A stretch of 64,000 nucleotides of DNA from Bacteroidales bacterium (GTDB lineage Bacteria > Bacteroidota > Bacteroidia > Bacteroidales > F082). How positions within the stretch are numbered: the stretch's first letter is position 1; every line of letters begins with the position of its first letter. The stretch covers positions 24,643 to 88,642 of the forward strand of contig JAFUAA010000029.1 of assembly GCA_017460915.1 (NCBI GenBank), read 5' to 3'. The notes below the pieces were generated by a model. That model made no database searches and was not told where the DNA came from. It saw nothing but the letters and a program-made list of their open reading frames with translations. Below are positions 7,348 through 16,198 of the stretch, piece by piece. A program made the translations under genes and the position numbers.

Positions 7348-7377
7348 TGTAGAGACGCAAAATTTTGCGTCTCTACA
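7348..7377. repeat. 30-bp intergenic palindrome, TGTAGAGACG family
   Basis: A perfect palindrome: TGTAGAGACGCAAAA followed by its exact reverse complement. It is 6 bp downstream of the pyrH stop and just before the next gene, so it could act as a transcription terminator in either direction. The core matches the copy at 3401. Confidence 0.9.
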
Positions 7378-7391
7378 AAACAAAACGGTTT

Positions 7392-9287
7392 ATGAGAACC
7401 CGCAAAAACCATCTGCGCAAAACCCACAATGCGTCGAGCCGAAAGATGGATTACATCCTTCTCGGCGTCATCATGCTGGTGGCGGCCGTGTTACGCTTGT
7501 GGAAACTCGGACAAGTGCCTTTCATGCACGACGAGTTCAGCGCCCTGCTGCGCACTCGCTTCGACAACTTCAACGACTTCATCCAGCAAGGCGTGATGCC
7601 CGACAGTCATCCCATCGGGGTGCAGCTGTTCCTTTGGGGTTGGGTGAAACTCTTCGGCTGGAGCGAGTTCTGGATCAAGCTGCCCTTCGTGCTGATGGGC
7701 ATCGGTTCCATATACCTTATTTATTTAATAGGACGACAGTGGTTCAACCGCAAAGTGGGATTGTTCTCCGCTGCCTTCTTCGCCGTCAGCCAATTTATGG
7801 TGTTTTACAGCCAGTTGGCGCGGCCCTACTCACCAGGCATGTTTTTCGTCCTGCTGATGGCTTGGTTCTGGTATCGTGTTGTTTTCGAGACGAAAACGAC
7901 GACAAAGGATTACGTTGGCTTTGCCCTATCGGCTTGGGCATGCTCTCTCATCCAATATTTCTCCATCGCCCAAGCGGGGCTGATTTTCCTGACGGGATTG
8001 TTTTTCCTGCCGAAAGAACGTCGCAAAGCCTATTGGCTCAGCGGCATAGGTGCTGTGGCTTTGTTTGCCCCTACCCTGCCCATTTTCTACCAGCAGCTCC
8101 TCGTCAGCGGCAGCATCGGGGGCTGGCTGAGTGCACCAACAGGTGCTTTCCTCATCAATTTCATCGAGCATACGATGAACTATTCGCAGCTGTTCATGTT
8201 TGCCGTGGGCATCATCGTCCTATTGCCCATCATCCTCGGCAAGCGCGACAAAAGCAACAATCCCTTGCGTTGGGCAGGCCTGGGCTGGTTTGTCATCATT
8301 TTTGCCATCGCCTTTGTTTACTCCTTGTTCAGAGAGCCTATTTTGCAACATAGTACGCTGATTTTCAGTTATCCATTCGTCATCATAGTGGCGTTTTCGT
8401 TGTTCAAGAACCGCACTTTGTCGCCTTGGCAAACCGCATTGACCGTGGCCGTCATCCTTTTTGTTGGCACCACATCCTTGATTCTGACCCGCCAGCATTA
8501 CGACCTGATGTATCATCAAGGCTTCGACCAGATTGCCGTGGAGATGCAGGCCGACAAAGAAAAATACGGCGATCAAATACACTTTGCGACCCGCGCTGAG
8601 ATTGGCGAAGCGGCTGAGTTTTACCAAGTCCCGACGGGCATTGGGAATCGTGTCGTCCTCAACCGCTACACCCTGATGGGCGACCTCGACCATTGGCTCA
8701 ATGGGCAGCACAAAGAAGCTCCAATGCTGGGCTTTGGCTGGACCGATTATGCCAGTCCCGCATGGGAAACCGAAGCGGTGGCCCACTACCCCTATCTCGT
8801 CAAGAAGAAAGACTGGTTCACTTCGCGTTATCTCACCTTGAGCAAGACGCCCATCGAAGGCAGCCAATATGCGCTCACCACACTTTCCGAAGAATCCTAC
8901 ACATGCTACGGCGAAGAATGGGGCAAGCCGTATTTCCTCTGCTGCGACTCGCTGGCCGACGATGTGGAAGCCCTGGGTATCATTTTCAATGTTAGGGCGA
9001 ACGACAGCATCCGCGATTGCAACGTCGTCATCGAAGTGCACGACACCGCCACCGACTCATTGCTGTTTTGGCACAGCCTTAACCCAGGCGAAAACGCTTA
9101 CGCAATGGGCGAAAACGCCCTTGTGGATGCCATCAATTTCGCCGACGAGAAAGTGAGCAAGCGAGGCACGACCGTCAAGACCTACCTTTGGAACCAAGGC
9201 CACAACCAGATGATTGTCGACAAGGTAAGCTACTACACCACGCGCAAATCACTCATCCTGAAAGGGTTGTATGAGCCTTTGAACTAA
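7392..9287 (+). CDS. GT39/ArnT-like membrane glycosyltransferase
   Basis: A protein of about 631 residues with the layout of GT-C fold glycosyltransferases of the PMT/ArnT type, which use polyprenyl-phosphate sugars on the periplasmic face. After a basic N-terminus (MRTRKNHLRKTHNASSRKMD) come about ten hydrophobic helices up to residue 375. The first loop holds the acidic motif VPFMHDEFSALLRTRF and then MPDSHPIGVQLFLW, the usual catalytic region. The C-terminal third is soluble and probably periplasmic. I chose the ATG at 7392; an in-frame codon at 7365 lies inside the palindromic repeat, and ATG 7446 (MDYILLG) is also possible. The acceptor is unknown, and no linked sugar pathway identifies it. 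Confidence 0.8.
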   Translation: MRTRKNHLRKTHNASSRKMDYILLGVIMLVAAVLRLWKLGQVPFMHDEFSALLRTRFDNFNDFIQQGVMPDSHPIGVQLFLWGWVKLFGWSEFWIKLPFVLMGIGSIYLIYLIGRQWFNRKVGLFSAAFFAVSQFMVFYSQLARPYSPGMFFVLLMAWFWYRVVFETKTTTKDYVGFALSAWACSLIQYFSIAQAGLIFLTGLFFLPKERRKAYWLSGIGAVALFAPTLPIFYQQLLVSGSIGGWLSAPTGAFLINFIEHTMNYSQLFMFAVGIIVLLPIILGKRDKSNNPLRWAGLGWFVIIFAIAFVYSLFREPILQHSTLIFSYPFVIIVAFSLFKNRTLSPWQTALTVAVILFVGTTSLILTRQHYDLMYHQGFDQIAVEMQADKEKYGDQIHFATRAEIGEAAEFYQVPTGIGNRVVLNRYTLMGDLDHWLNGQHKEAPMLGFGWTDYASPAWETEAVAHYPYLVKKKDWFTSRYLTLSKTPIEGSQYALTTLSEESYTCYGEEWGKPYFLCCDSLADDVEALGIIFNVRANDSIRDCNVVIEVHDTATDSLLFWHSLNPGENAYAMGENALVDAINFADEKVSKRGTTVKTYLWNQGHNQMIVDKVSYYTTRKSLILKGLYEPLN

Positions 9288-9348
9288 GGATTGCCAGATG
9301 GCACAGTATTTGCCAGTTTTTCTATTCATAACTTTAAATCAAACAGTT

Positions 9349-9915
9349 ATGAAAAAGACAATTCTGGCTCTTGCCATCGTGTTGATGACGATTACGTCAT
9401 TTGCACAAGAAAACAATGAAAAACCATTCCAAATTCAACGCGGCTACAAAGGTTTCTTGGAAACAGGCCTTGGCTGCGTTTGGAATCAGTACAGCGTAGA
9501 CGGCTATCTATACAAGATATCAACAACGCACGGCTATCAATTCAATGACTAGGTTTTCGCTGGTCTTGGCGTCGGTTATGGCGTTGGAATCTTCAGCTCA
9601 CCCAAACTCATCCCGTTTTACGGTTCGTTCCGCTATGTGTTCATGCCTACAAAAAAGGCAAGTCCTGTGGTTAGGGTCCGTGCCGGTGCCTACTATTCCA
9701 TGAAGAACTTCGGCCCCTACGGTGACGTAGGTGTTGGCGTGCGCTTCGCCACCAAAAGTCGCATCGCCTTCAATTTGATGACGACGTACACTTATTACCA
9801 TGATGTCACCGTCACACATTATCACTCGAGTTTTATGAGTATGTATCCCAGTTACTACGAAGACAGGCAAGACAACATCTCAAACGTCTCGTTGGTCTTT
9901 AGTCTGGAATGGTAA
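9349..9915 (+). pseudogene. outer-membrane beta-barrel-like protein interrupted by in-frame TAG
   Basis: The frame starts with a signal peptide (MKKTILALAIVLMTITSFAQ) and reads RGYKGFLETGLG, TTHGYQFND before a TAG at 9550-9552, then resumes in the same frame with VFAGLGVGYGVGIF, PFYGSFRYVFMP, YGDVGVGVRFATK and ends VSLVFSLEW, whose terminal aromatic residue is typical of outer-membrane beta-barrels. The intact protein would have about 188 residues. The stop falls where a glutamine (CAG) would fit. Truncated at residue 67 it would not form a barrel, so it is probably a pseudogene or an assembly error; readthrough cannot be excluded from sequence. It stands alone between the glycosyltransferase and frr. 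Confidence 0.75.
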
Positions 9916-9961
9916 AGCACAAAAAAAAGACGCAGAACCGTTTCTGAAACGAAAAAAAGCC

Positions 9962-9969
9962 TATTTTTG
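9962..9969 (+). promoter_or_regulatory. -7 element of frr
   Basis: TATTTTTG followed by CCCTC, 20 bp before the frr start; it matches TAnnTTTG. Confidence 0.6.
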
Positions 9970-9988
9970 CCCTCAAATTTTTAAAGCT

Positions 9989-10552
9989 ATGACAGAAGAT
10001 TCCCAATTTGTATTAGACGAAGCCACTGAAAGCATGGACAACACCATCAAGCACTTGGAGCACGAATTCCAAGGCATCAGGGCAGGAAAAGCCAATCCGG
10101 CCATGCTGAACGGCGTTATGGTTGAATATTATGGCACAACTGTGCCCATCGAGCAGACCGCCAACATTGGCTGCACCGACGCCCGCATGATTGTGGTGCA
10201 ACCCTTCGACAAGAGCGCGCTCAACAACATCGCCAAGGCCATCATGAACGCTAACTTGGGCTTCAATCCCATCAACAACGGCGAGATTTTGCGCATCAGC
10301 GTGCCCGCTTTGACCGAGGAACGCCGCCGCGACCTCGTGAAGCGCACCAAGAACGCCGCCGAGGAAGCCAAAGTCGGCATCCGTGGCATCCGCCGCAACG
10401 CCAACGACGAAGCCAAGAAACTCGAAAAAGACACCATTTCGGAAGACGAGTCGAAGCTCCTGCAAGAAGAGATTCAGAAACTCACCGACAAATACATCAA
10501 GAAAATCGACGACCTCACCGAGCTGAAGTCGAAAGATATTCTTACCGTGTAA
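9989..10552 (+). CDS. frr: ribosome recycling factor
   Basis: RRF dissociates post-termination ribosomes with EF-G. The 187-residue length is standard. Typical segments are the helical arm MDNTIKHLEHEFQGIRAGKA, VEYYGTTVPIEQTANI, RMIVVQPFDKSALNNIAKAI, GEILRISVPALTEERRRDLV and the closing helix LTDKYIKKIDDLTELKSKDI. It has its own promoter and is followed by a palindromic repeat between it and the convergent ddl. No anomaly. Confidence 0.98.
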   Translation: MTEDSQFVLDEATESMDNTIKHLEHEFQGIRAGKANPAMLNGVMVEYYGTTVPIEQTANIGCTDARMIVVQPFDKSALNNIAKAIMNANLGFNPINNGEILRISVPALTEERRRDLVKRTKNAAEEAKVGIRGIRRNANDEAKKLEKDTISEDESKLLQEEIQKLTDKYIKKIDDLTELKSKDILTV

Positions 10553-10576
10553 TCAGGATTTAAAAACGAAACAATT

Positions 10577-10606
10577 TGTAGAGACGTAGCGCGCTACGTC
10601 TCTACA
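10577..10606. repeat. 30-bp intergenic palindrome, TGTAGAGACG family
   Basis: A perfect palindrome: TGTAGAGACGTAGCG plus its reverse complement. It lies between the convergent frr and ddl genes, where a bidirectional terminator is expected. The ends match the copies at 3401 and 7348 but the core differs (TAGCGCGCTA). Confidence 0.9.
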
Positions 10607-10612
10607 TTTGTT

Positions 10613-11584
10613 TTACAACACGTTTTCAATCGCCATTCCAAACAACCGTTCCAAGGTCAGGCCGAAGCAACGCGCCTGCGCAGGAATGATGCTCGCCTCC
10701 GACATGCCAGGGACGATGTTCGCCTCGATGAAGAACACGCCCTCCTCGCTGACGATGTAGTCCATACGGACAAAACCCTTGCACTCTAATTTCTCATACA
10801 GCATCGCCGTCGTCGCCTTGATTTCCAGCTCGATGTCTTCGTCCACTTGGGCAGGCGTCACCTCATCGCATTTGCCGGCGGTGTATTTCGCCTCATAGTC
10901 GAAAAACTCGTTTTTGCTGCAAATCTCGGTGAGCGGAAAGACCATCATTTTGCCTCGGTAATTCATGGCGCCACAGCCAAATTCGCGACCGTCGACGAAC
11001 TTCTCGCACATTACCTGTCCGCCCGCGGCCATGGCCGTCTCGATGGCAGGAGCCAATTGCTCATCGGTCTTCACCTTGGTCACGCCCACGCTGGAGCCAT
11101 TGCACGTCGGCTTGACAAACAGCGGCAGTCCCAACTGCTTGATGATTTCGGCTTCATCGAAAGCGTCACCTTCATTAATCAACACCGATGGCGACACGTT
11201 AATCCCATAGGAAGCCACCACGCGCTTGCAGAAATCCTTATGGAAGGTGAGCGCGCAAGTGGTCAGGCCCGACGAAGTGCACGGGATACCCATCAGCTCC
11301 AGATAGCCCGAAAGCGGCCCGTTTTCGCCCGGTTCGCCATGCACGGCATTGAAAGCCACGTCGAACTTGATTTTGCGTCCATCGACTTGGATGGAAAAAT
11401 CGTTCTTGTCGACCTCCACATGGCTGCCATCGTCCAAAAGGCCGTACCAGCCTTTCTTCGATACTACAACAATATGAGAATCATAAAGTTGCGAATCCAA
11501 ATTCTTTTTCACCACATGGGCACTTTTGACGGAAATCTCGAATTCTCCTGTATCACCGCCACAAATAATTGCCACGTTTTTCAT
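10613..11584 (-). CDS. ddl: D-alanine--D-alanine ligase
   Basis: ATP-grasp ligase that makes D-Ala-D-Ala for peptidoglycan in the cytoplasm. The 323-residue protein begins MKNVAIICGGDTGEFEISVK, the family's N-terminal glycine-rich motif. VHGEPGENGPLSGYLELMGI (residues about 80-100), the ATP-binding segment PLFVKPTCNGSSVGVTKV, CEKFVDGREFGCGAM, and the metal-binding end FIEANIVPGMSEASIIPAQ are intact. It is divergent from the PASTA-protein gene, which also acts at the cell envelope; this ddl/PASTA/rluD neighbourhood recurs in Bacteroidetes. Confidence 0.96.
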   Translation of the reverse strand: MKNVAIICGGDTGEFEISVKSAHVVKKNLDSQLYDSHIVVVSKKGWYGLLDDGSHVEVDKNDFSIQVDGRKIKFDVAFNAVHGEPGENGPLSGYLELMGIPCTSSGLTTCALTFHKDFCKRVVASYGINVSPSVLINEGDAFDEAEIIKQLGLPLFVKPTCNGSSVGVTKVKTDEQLAPAIETAMAAGGQVMCEKFVDGREFGCGAMNYRGKMMVFPLTEICSKNEFFDYEAKYTAGKCDEVTPAQVDEDIELEIKATTAMLYEKLECKGFVRMDYIVSEEGVFFIEANIVPGMSEASIIPAQARCFGLTLERLFGMAIENVL

Positions 11585-11678
11585 ATTTTTTGTAATTTTG
11601 TCGGTTTAAACTTCATAACAATAAATTCACTCAAAAGTGAGTTGTAAAAAACACGGCTAAAATAGTAAAAATAGAAAT

Positions 11679-12572
11679 ATGGGACGTTTTCAGTTTCTCA
11701 AGGAAAAGAAATTTTATCTCAACCTGGTCATCATATTGGTGTTATGCATCGTTTTGATTTGGCTAACATTCAGATTGTTAGACAGATATACGCGACATGA
11801 CAAAGTTTACACCATGCCTGATTTCATAGGGCAAGACTACCGCGAGGTGAAACGCCAACACTCGAAAGACTTCCATTTCATCTTGATTGACAGCGTTTAT
11901 CCCAAGGGACAACAGCCTGGAAGCATCTATCAGCAGGACCCCTTGCCTGGTTCGAAAATCAAGAAAGGGCGCAATGTTTACGCCATCATCGTGGCCGTAA
12001 CCCCCGAAAAAACCCTCATGCCCAACCTGAAAGGCATTTCGTTGCGTGAGGCCATCGGTCGCCTCGAATCCAGCGGTTTAGAAGTGGATCACCTTGATTA
12101 TGTGGATTATACCTACAAGAACAACATCATTGAGCAATACTATCAGGGGCAACCCATCGCGCAAGGCACCGAACTCGTCAAAGGCAGCCAGATTGTTCTC
12201 AAGGTGGGTATTGGGCAAGACAAATCGAGGGTCAAAGTGCCCAACCTCATCGGGAAACCTGCCACAGACGTGAAACACCTGCTCAACCTCGCCGGGCTCA
12301 ATCTCGGCAAAGAAGAATTTGAGGACTCCGACAGCTTGCAATACATGTGCATCAGGCGCATGAGCCCTGGACCTAGCTCTGGTTCGGTCAATGCCGGCAC
12401 GTTCATCGACGTGGTCTACCATTCCAGCAAAACCATGGACTTCAAAAAAGACATGAACGAGCTCATACATGAAGACTCGTTGGTCAACGTTCCGCAAAAA
12501 ATTGAAATTGAAATAGATACAATCAAAGAATCCGTAGAAACCACTGACTATGAATATGAAGATGAATTTTAA
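11679..12572 (+). CDS. membrane-anchored PASTA-domain protein
   Basis: A 297-residue protein with a short cytoplasmic N-terminus (MGRFQFLKEKKFY), one transmembrane helix at about residues 14-34 and a periplasmic part with three consecutive PASTA units: MPDFIGQDYREVKRQ near 47, MPNLKGISLREAIGRLESSG near 115, and VPNLIGKPATDVKHLLNLAG near 187. PASTA domains bind cell-wall muropeptides or beta-lactams in kinases and penicillin-binding proteins; here no catalytic domain is attached, so it may be a cell-wall sensor or scaffold. The acidic C-terminus overlaps the start of the next gene by 23 bp, so the two are probably translationally coupled. Confidence 0.9.
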   Translation: MGRFQFLKEKKFYLNLVIILVLCIVLIWLTFRLLDRYTRHDKVYTMPDFIGQDYREVKRQHSKDFHFILIDSVYPKGQQPGSIYQQDPLPGSKIKKGRNVYAIIVAVTPEKTLMPNLKGISLREAIGRLESSGLEVDHLDYVDYTYKNNIIEQYYQGQPIAQGTELVKGSQIVLKVGIGQDKSRVKVPNLIGKPATDVKHLLNLAGLNLGKEEFEDSDSLQYMCIRRMSPGPSSGSVNAGTFIDVVYHSSKTMDFKKDMNELIHEDSLVNVPQKIEIEIDTIKESVETTDYEYEDEF

Positions 12573-14658
12573 GGCTTTAGCCTTGGTTTTGGCTCTTGGC
12601 CTCATCGCCAGCCAAGCCACGGCACAAGAAATATTGACCCCATTCAGCACAGGCACCGAAAAAGCACCCACGAGAAGCCGCGCCGCCGAAGCTCGCTTCC
12701 TGCCTTTCTTCGACGACTTCAGCCACAGCTCGCTTTATCCCGATTCGACGAAATGGACCGACAACAATGCCATGGTGAATGACGGTTTTCCGCTGTGTCC
12801 GCCCAACCGCAACGGCGTCACTCTCGACGTGCTTGACGCCAACGGCCGTGTTTACGACTACGCCATCAGCAATGCCTTTATCGCGGAATACCTGACTTCG
12901 GTACGCATCCGTCTCGACTCCATCATGGAACCCGAGCCTCGAGCCCTCACCCCTGCCGATTCGGTGTATTTGAGCTTCTATTACCAACCCCAAGGCAATG
13001 GCAACGCGCCCGAACCGCAGGACTCGTTGGTGCTGCAATTCGGCACCACCACCGAACATCAGGAATTCCTTTATCTTGATTACCAAAATTATAGCATTGC
13101 CGAAATCTTTGCACACATGCAGGTCGACACGCTGTTTCCAGGCGACACGGTGTGGGCCTTCGAAGGCTGCACGCCGGGTCTTTTCGCCCTTATCACCGAC
13201 ACGTTGACCCAGATGACCCAAGGCCAGATGGCCGTGCCCTGCGACTCGGTCTTCACCACTGTGGCCGACACCACCTGGTACCACATTTGGAGCGTGTCTG
13301 GCCAAACTTTGGAAGCCTTCATGAACGAAAACGACGGCCAGTATTTCAAGCAGGTGATGATTCCCATCCGCGACTTGAAGTTCTTCCGCGACGATTTTTA
13401 TTTCCGCTTCTACAACTACGCCAGCATCGTCGGCTCGTCGCTGCCCAGCAACCGGAGCAACGAGGACAACTGGAACATCGACTTCGTTTACCTGAACATC
13501 AACCGCACCATCCACGACACCGACTATCCCATGCTGACTTTCTCGGGACAACGGCCTTCGTTCTTCAACCGTTACCAAGCCATCCCCTACCGCCAATATC
13601 GCGTCAATCCCAATTCCGCCTTGCGCGAGAATCTGGAACTCGACATCGCCAACCTCGATGGCGTCGACCACGAGGCGCACTATTATTATAAGGTGCAACA
13701 AATTGGCGGCAATCAGCACTACGAGCGTCGTTTAGAGGCCGAGATTATCCATCCCTACAAGCTGTCGGGCTACCTGCAATGCCCCGATTACGGCGAGTCG
13801 CCAGCCTGCCCATATGTAGGCGAGCTATTCGGCCTCGATATGTGGCGCGACTCCGTGTCCTACCAAGTCAGCCACTACATCTACGATTCGGCCTGCATTC
13901 CGCCTCTGATGGATTCGATGGTTTACCGCATGGGCATGTACAATTATTACGCTTATGACGACGGCATCCCTGAACTCGGTTTCGGCGTGCGGCCTGCCGG
14001 TGGCAAGTTCGCCGTCCGTTTCGACGTGGCCGACTACGACACCATCCAAGGCGTGCAACTGCTCTTCAACCACACGCTCAACGACGCCAACAACAAGTAT
14101 TTTGACATCGTGGTCTGGAGAGACGAAAACGGCAAGCCAGGCGAGGAAATCTACCGCCTTGCCAACCAACGCCCCCAATGGCAAAAGCAGCCTTTCCGCT
14201 TCACCTATTATAAGTTTGACCGCACCGTGGTGACCGCCAACACCTTCTACATGGGCATTGAGCAACGCAGCGACGACCTCATCAACATCGGTTTCGATGC
14301 CTCCAACGACAACCGCCAGTACAACTTCATCAACACCAACGGCTCGTGGCAACCCAGCAGCAAAAAAGGCACACTGATGATTCGTCCCGTCGTGGGTGCA
14401 TCATATTACATCGGTGTTGAGGAACAAGCCCACGAAAGCCTTACGCTTTATCCCAATCCCGTCAGGGCCTCCTTGCACTTGGAAGGCGACTTTGGCAAGA
14501 GCCTAATCAGCATCTACGACCTTACCGGACGTAAAGTGTATCAGAGCGAATACCAAAACGAAATAGCGCTGTCACACCTTGGCAACGGATTGTATTTCCT
14601 CAGCATCACCACCGCGGAAGGCCAGATTATCAACCAGAAATTCATCATCGAGAAATGA
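12550..14658 (+). CDS. secreted protein with T9SS C-terminal sorting domain
   Basis: A protein of up to 702 residues. The start is within the previous gene; ATGs at 12550, 12556 and 12562 are all possible, with MNFKALALVLALGLIASQAT as signal peptide. The C-terminal 75 residues are a type A sorting domain (LTLYPNPVRASLHLEG, LISIYDLTGRKVYQSEY, LGNGLYFLSITT, INQKFIIEK), which directs export across the outer membrane by the type IX system with surface attachment or release. The middle part, with FFDDFSHSSLYPDSTKW and repeated aromatic beta-strand segments, has no recognised enzymatic motif. It overlaps rluD by 4 bp (ATGA), so it is the middle gene of a three-gene operon. Confidence 0.88.
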   Translation: MNMKMNFKALALVLALGLIASQATAQEILTPFSTGTEKAPTRSRAAEARFLPFFDDFSHSSLYPDSTKWTDNNAMVNDGFPLCPPNRNGVTLDVLDANGRVYDYAISNAFIAEYLTSVRIRLDSIMEPEPRALTPADSVYLSFYYQPQGNGNAPEPQDSLVLQFGTTTEHQEFLYLDYQNYSIAEIFAHMQVDTLFPGDTVWAFEGCTPGLFALITDTLTQMTQGQMAVPCDSVFTTVADTTWYHIWSVSGQTLEAFMNENDGQYFKQVMIPIRDLKFFRDDFYFRFYNYASIVGSSLPSNRSNEDNWNIDFVYLNINRTIHDTDYPMLTFSGQRPSFFNRYQAIPYRQYRVNPNSALRENLELDIANLDGVDHEAHYYYKVQQIGGNQHYERRLEAEIIHPYKLSGYLQCPDYGESPACPYVGELFGLDMWRDSVSYQVSHYIYDSACIPPLMDSMVYRMGMYNYYAYDDGIPELGFGVRPAGGKFAVRFDVADYDTIQGVQLLFNHTLNDANNKYFDIVVWRDENGKPGEEIYRLANQRPQWQKQPFRFTYYKFDRTVVTANTFYMGIEQRSDDLINIGFDASNDNRQYNFINTNGSWQPSSKKGTLMIRPVVGASYYIGVEEQAHESLTLYPNPVRASLHLEGDFGKSLISIYDLTGRKVYQSEYQNEIALSHLGNGLYFLSITTAEGQIINQKFIIEK

Positions 14659-15713
14659 ACGACGAGCTCAACGAAACCTTAGACACTGAACTGGCCGAAG
14701 AAGGCAACGAACTCTTCGAACACATCCGTTTTGTGGTCGACCAAGGGCAACAGGTGGAACGCATCGACCTCTTCCTGACCAACCACATCTCCAACATCTC
14801 GCGCAACCGAGTGCAAAACGCGGCCAAGGCAGGCAACATCCTGGTCAACGACAAGCCGGTGAAGCAAAACTACAAGGTGAGGCCCAACGACGTGATTTCC
14901 ATCGTATTCACCTATCCGCCTCGCGACACCGACATCAAGCCGCAGTACATCCCATTAGACATCGTCTACGAAGACAAAGACGTGATTGTCATCAACAAGC
15001 AGGCTGGATTGGTGGTTCACCCTGGCCACGGCAACTTCGAAGGCACGTTGTTGCATGGTTTGGCCTATCATTTCGAACACACCCAGCAAAACATCGAGAA
15101 CAGGTTTGGCTACCTCGTTCATCGCATCGACAAAGACACCACCGGCCTGATGATTGTGGCCAAAAACGAAACGGCACAAGCCGTGCTGGCCCATCAGTTT
15201 TTCGAACATACCATTCACCGCCGTTATAACGCCCTGGTTTGGGGCGATTTCGACGAAAACGAAGGCACCATTGTGGGCAACATCGGACGCAGCAACGGCG
15301 ACCGCCGCAAAATGACCGTCTATCCTTTAGGCGAACATGGCAAGGAGGCCATCACACACTGGAAGGTCTTGGAACGATTTGGCTATGTGACGCTGAACGA
15401 ATACCGATTGGAGACGGGTCGCACCCACCAAATCCGCGTCCACTCACAATTCATCGGGCATCCATTGTTCAACGACGCCATGTATGGCGGCGACGTCATT
15501 CTGAAAGGCACCACTTTCACGAAATACAGGCAATTCATCGACAACTGCTTCAAAATCATGCCACGCCATGCCTTGCATGCCAAGGAACTGGGCTTTGTGC
15601 ATCCCACCACGGGCGAACAGATGATGTTCACCTCCGAGCTGCCTGCTGACATGACGCAGGTGCTGGAAAAATGGCGCACCTATCTGAAGGCGAAAAATCT
15701 GTTTGAGGAATAA
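14655..15713 (+). CDS. rluD: 23S rRNA pseudouridine synthase, RluD/RluA family
   Basis: Converts specific uridines of large-subunit rRNA to pseudouridine. The 352 residues contain an N-terminal S4 RNA-binding domain (VERIDLFLTNHISNISRNRV, AGNILVNDKPVKQNYKV), then the catalytic domain with HRIDKDTTGLMIVAKN around residue 158, whose Asp is the nucleophile, and ETGRTHQIRVH near residue 253. The N-terminal 20 residues are an acidic extension. The ATG overlaps the stop of the T9SS gene. No anomaly. RluD is the closest match, but other RluA-family specificities cannot be separated by eye. Confidence 0.92.
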   Translation: MNDELNETLDTELAEEGNELFEHIRFVVDQGQQVERIDLFLTNHISNISRNRVQNAAKAGNILVNDKPVKQNYKVRPNDVISIVFTYPPRDTDIKPQYIPLDIVYEDKDVIVINKQAGLVVHPGHGNFEGTLLHGLAYHFEHTQQNIENRFGYLVHRIDKDTTGLMIVAKNETAQAVLAHQFFEHTIHRRYNALVWGDFDENEGTIVGNIGRSNGDRRKMTVYPLGEHGKEAITHWKVLERFGYVTLNEYRLETGRTHQIRVHSQFIGHPLFNDAMYGGDVILKGTTFTKYRQFIDNCFKIMPRHALHAKELGFVHPTTGEQMMFTSELPADMTQVLEKWRTYLKAKNLFEE

Positions 15714-15718
15714 TTTAG

Positions 15719-15837
15719 ATTCCCTTCGGGGAATGGCAAGCGATAGTCAGGGCGTTTTGCGGAGGCAAACAACGATCCAAACCCTGTAACTGTATCAGCC
15801 GCTTGACAACAACACACCAACTCCATTCCCCGCAGGG
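15719..15837. repeat. intergenic hairpin repeats after rluD
   Basis: ATTCCCTTCGGGGAAT (15719-15734) is a tight hairpin, and CATTCCCCGCAGGGG near 15823-15837 is a second related one; the two CATTCCCC/GGGGAATG sequences can also pair over about 100 bp. This is the space between the convergent rluD and merR genes and probably serves as termination signal. No protein gene is seen. Confidence 0.5.
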
Positions 15838-15845
15838 GTACCCAT

Positions 15846-16196
15846 TTATCGTTTCTGCCTTTCGGCCAGAGCCTTATCCAAATCAAGGAGAAAATGACGG
15901 GTCTTGTCGAGCGTCTCCAAAAGGATGATGCGTTCCTCGTAGTCGCTGAAGCGCTCCTTAAGGGCTTGTTTGGCACCAGCCAGAGTGTAGCCTTTCACCT
16001 TGAGCAACTGATAGATGACGTGCACGTAACGCACATCCCGCTCGGTGAAGAGGCGGTTGCCTTTCTTGTTTTTGCGAGGACGCAGCACATCAAACTCCTT
16101 TTCCCAATAGCGAATCATCGAAGTGTTGACATTGAACATGCCAGCCACCTCACCGATTGAATAATAATACTTTCCTGTGGTCTTGGTTTCTTCCAT
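15846..16196 (-). CDS. MerR-family transcriptional regulator
   Basis: A 116-residue protein with an N-terminal winged-helix MerR domain: YYSIGEVAGMFNVNTSMIRY, WEKEFDVLRPRKNKKGNRLF, TERDVRYVHVIYQLLKVKGY, TLAGAKQALKE, followed by a coiled-coil dimerisation helix ending LDLDKALAERQKR. There is no C-terminal effector domain and no metal-binding cysteine, so it is the short form common in Bacteroidetes. Its stop-to-start spacing to the M23 peptidase upstream is only 2 bp, suggesting an operon with that cell-wall enzyme. The target is unknown. Confidence 0.9.
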   Translation of the reverse strand: MEETKTTGKYYYSIGEVAGMFNVNTSMIRYWEKEFDVLRPRKNKKGNRLFTERDVRYVHVIYQLLKVKGYTLAGAKQALKERFSDYEERIILLETLDKTRHFLLDLDKALAERQKR

Positions 16197-16198
16197 GA

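Noticed and set aside
1987-9915. Recoding of TAG as glutamine, suggested by two genes with in-frame TAG at Gln-like positions
   Set aside because: TAG ends clearly complete genes here: pcm (32095-32097), hipA, the SPOR gene, the LptF/LptG-like gene and DUF2851. The tRNA-Gln present has anticodon CTG, which does not read TAG, and a third interrupted gene has TAA. Pseudogenes or read errors are simpler.
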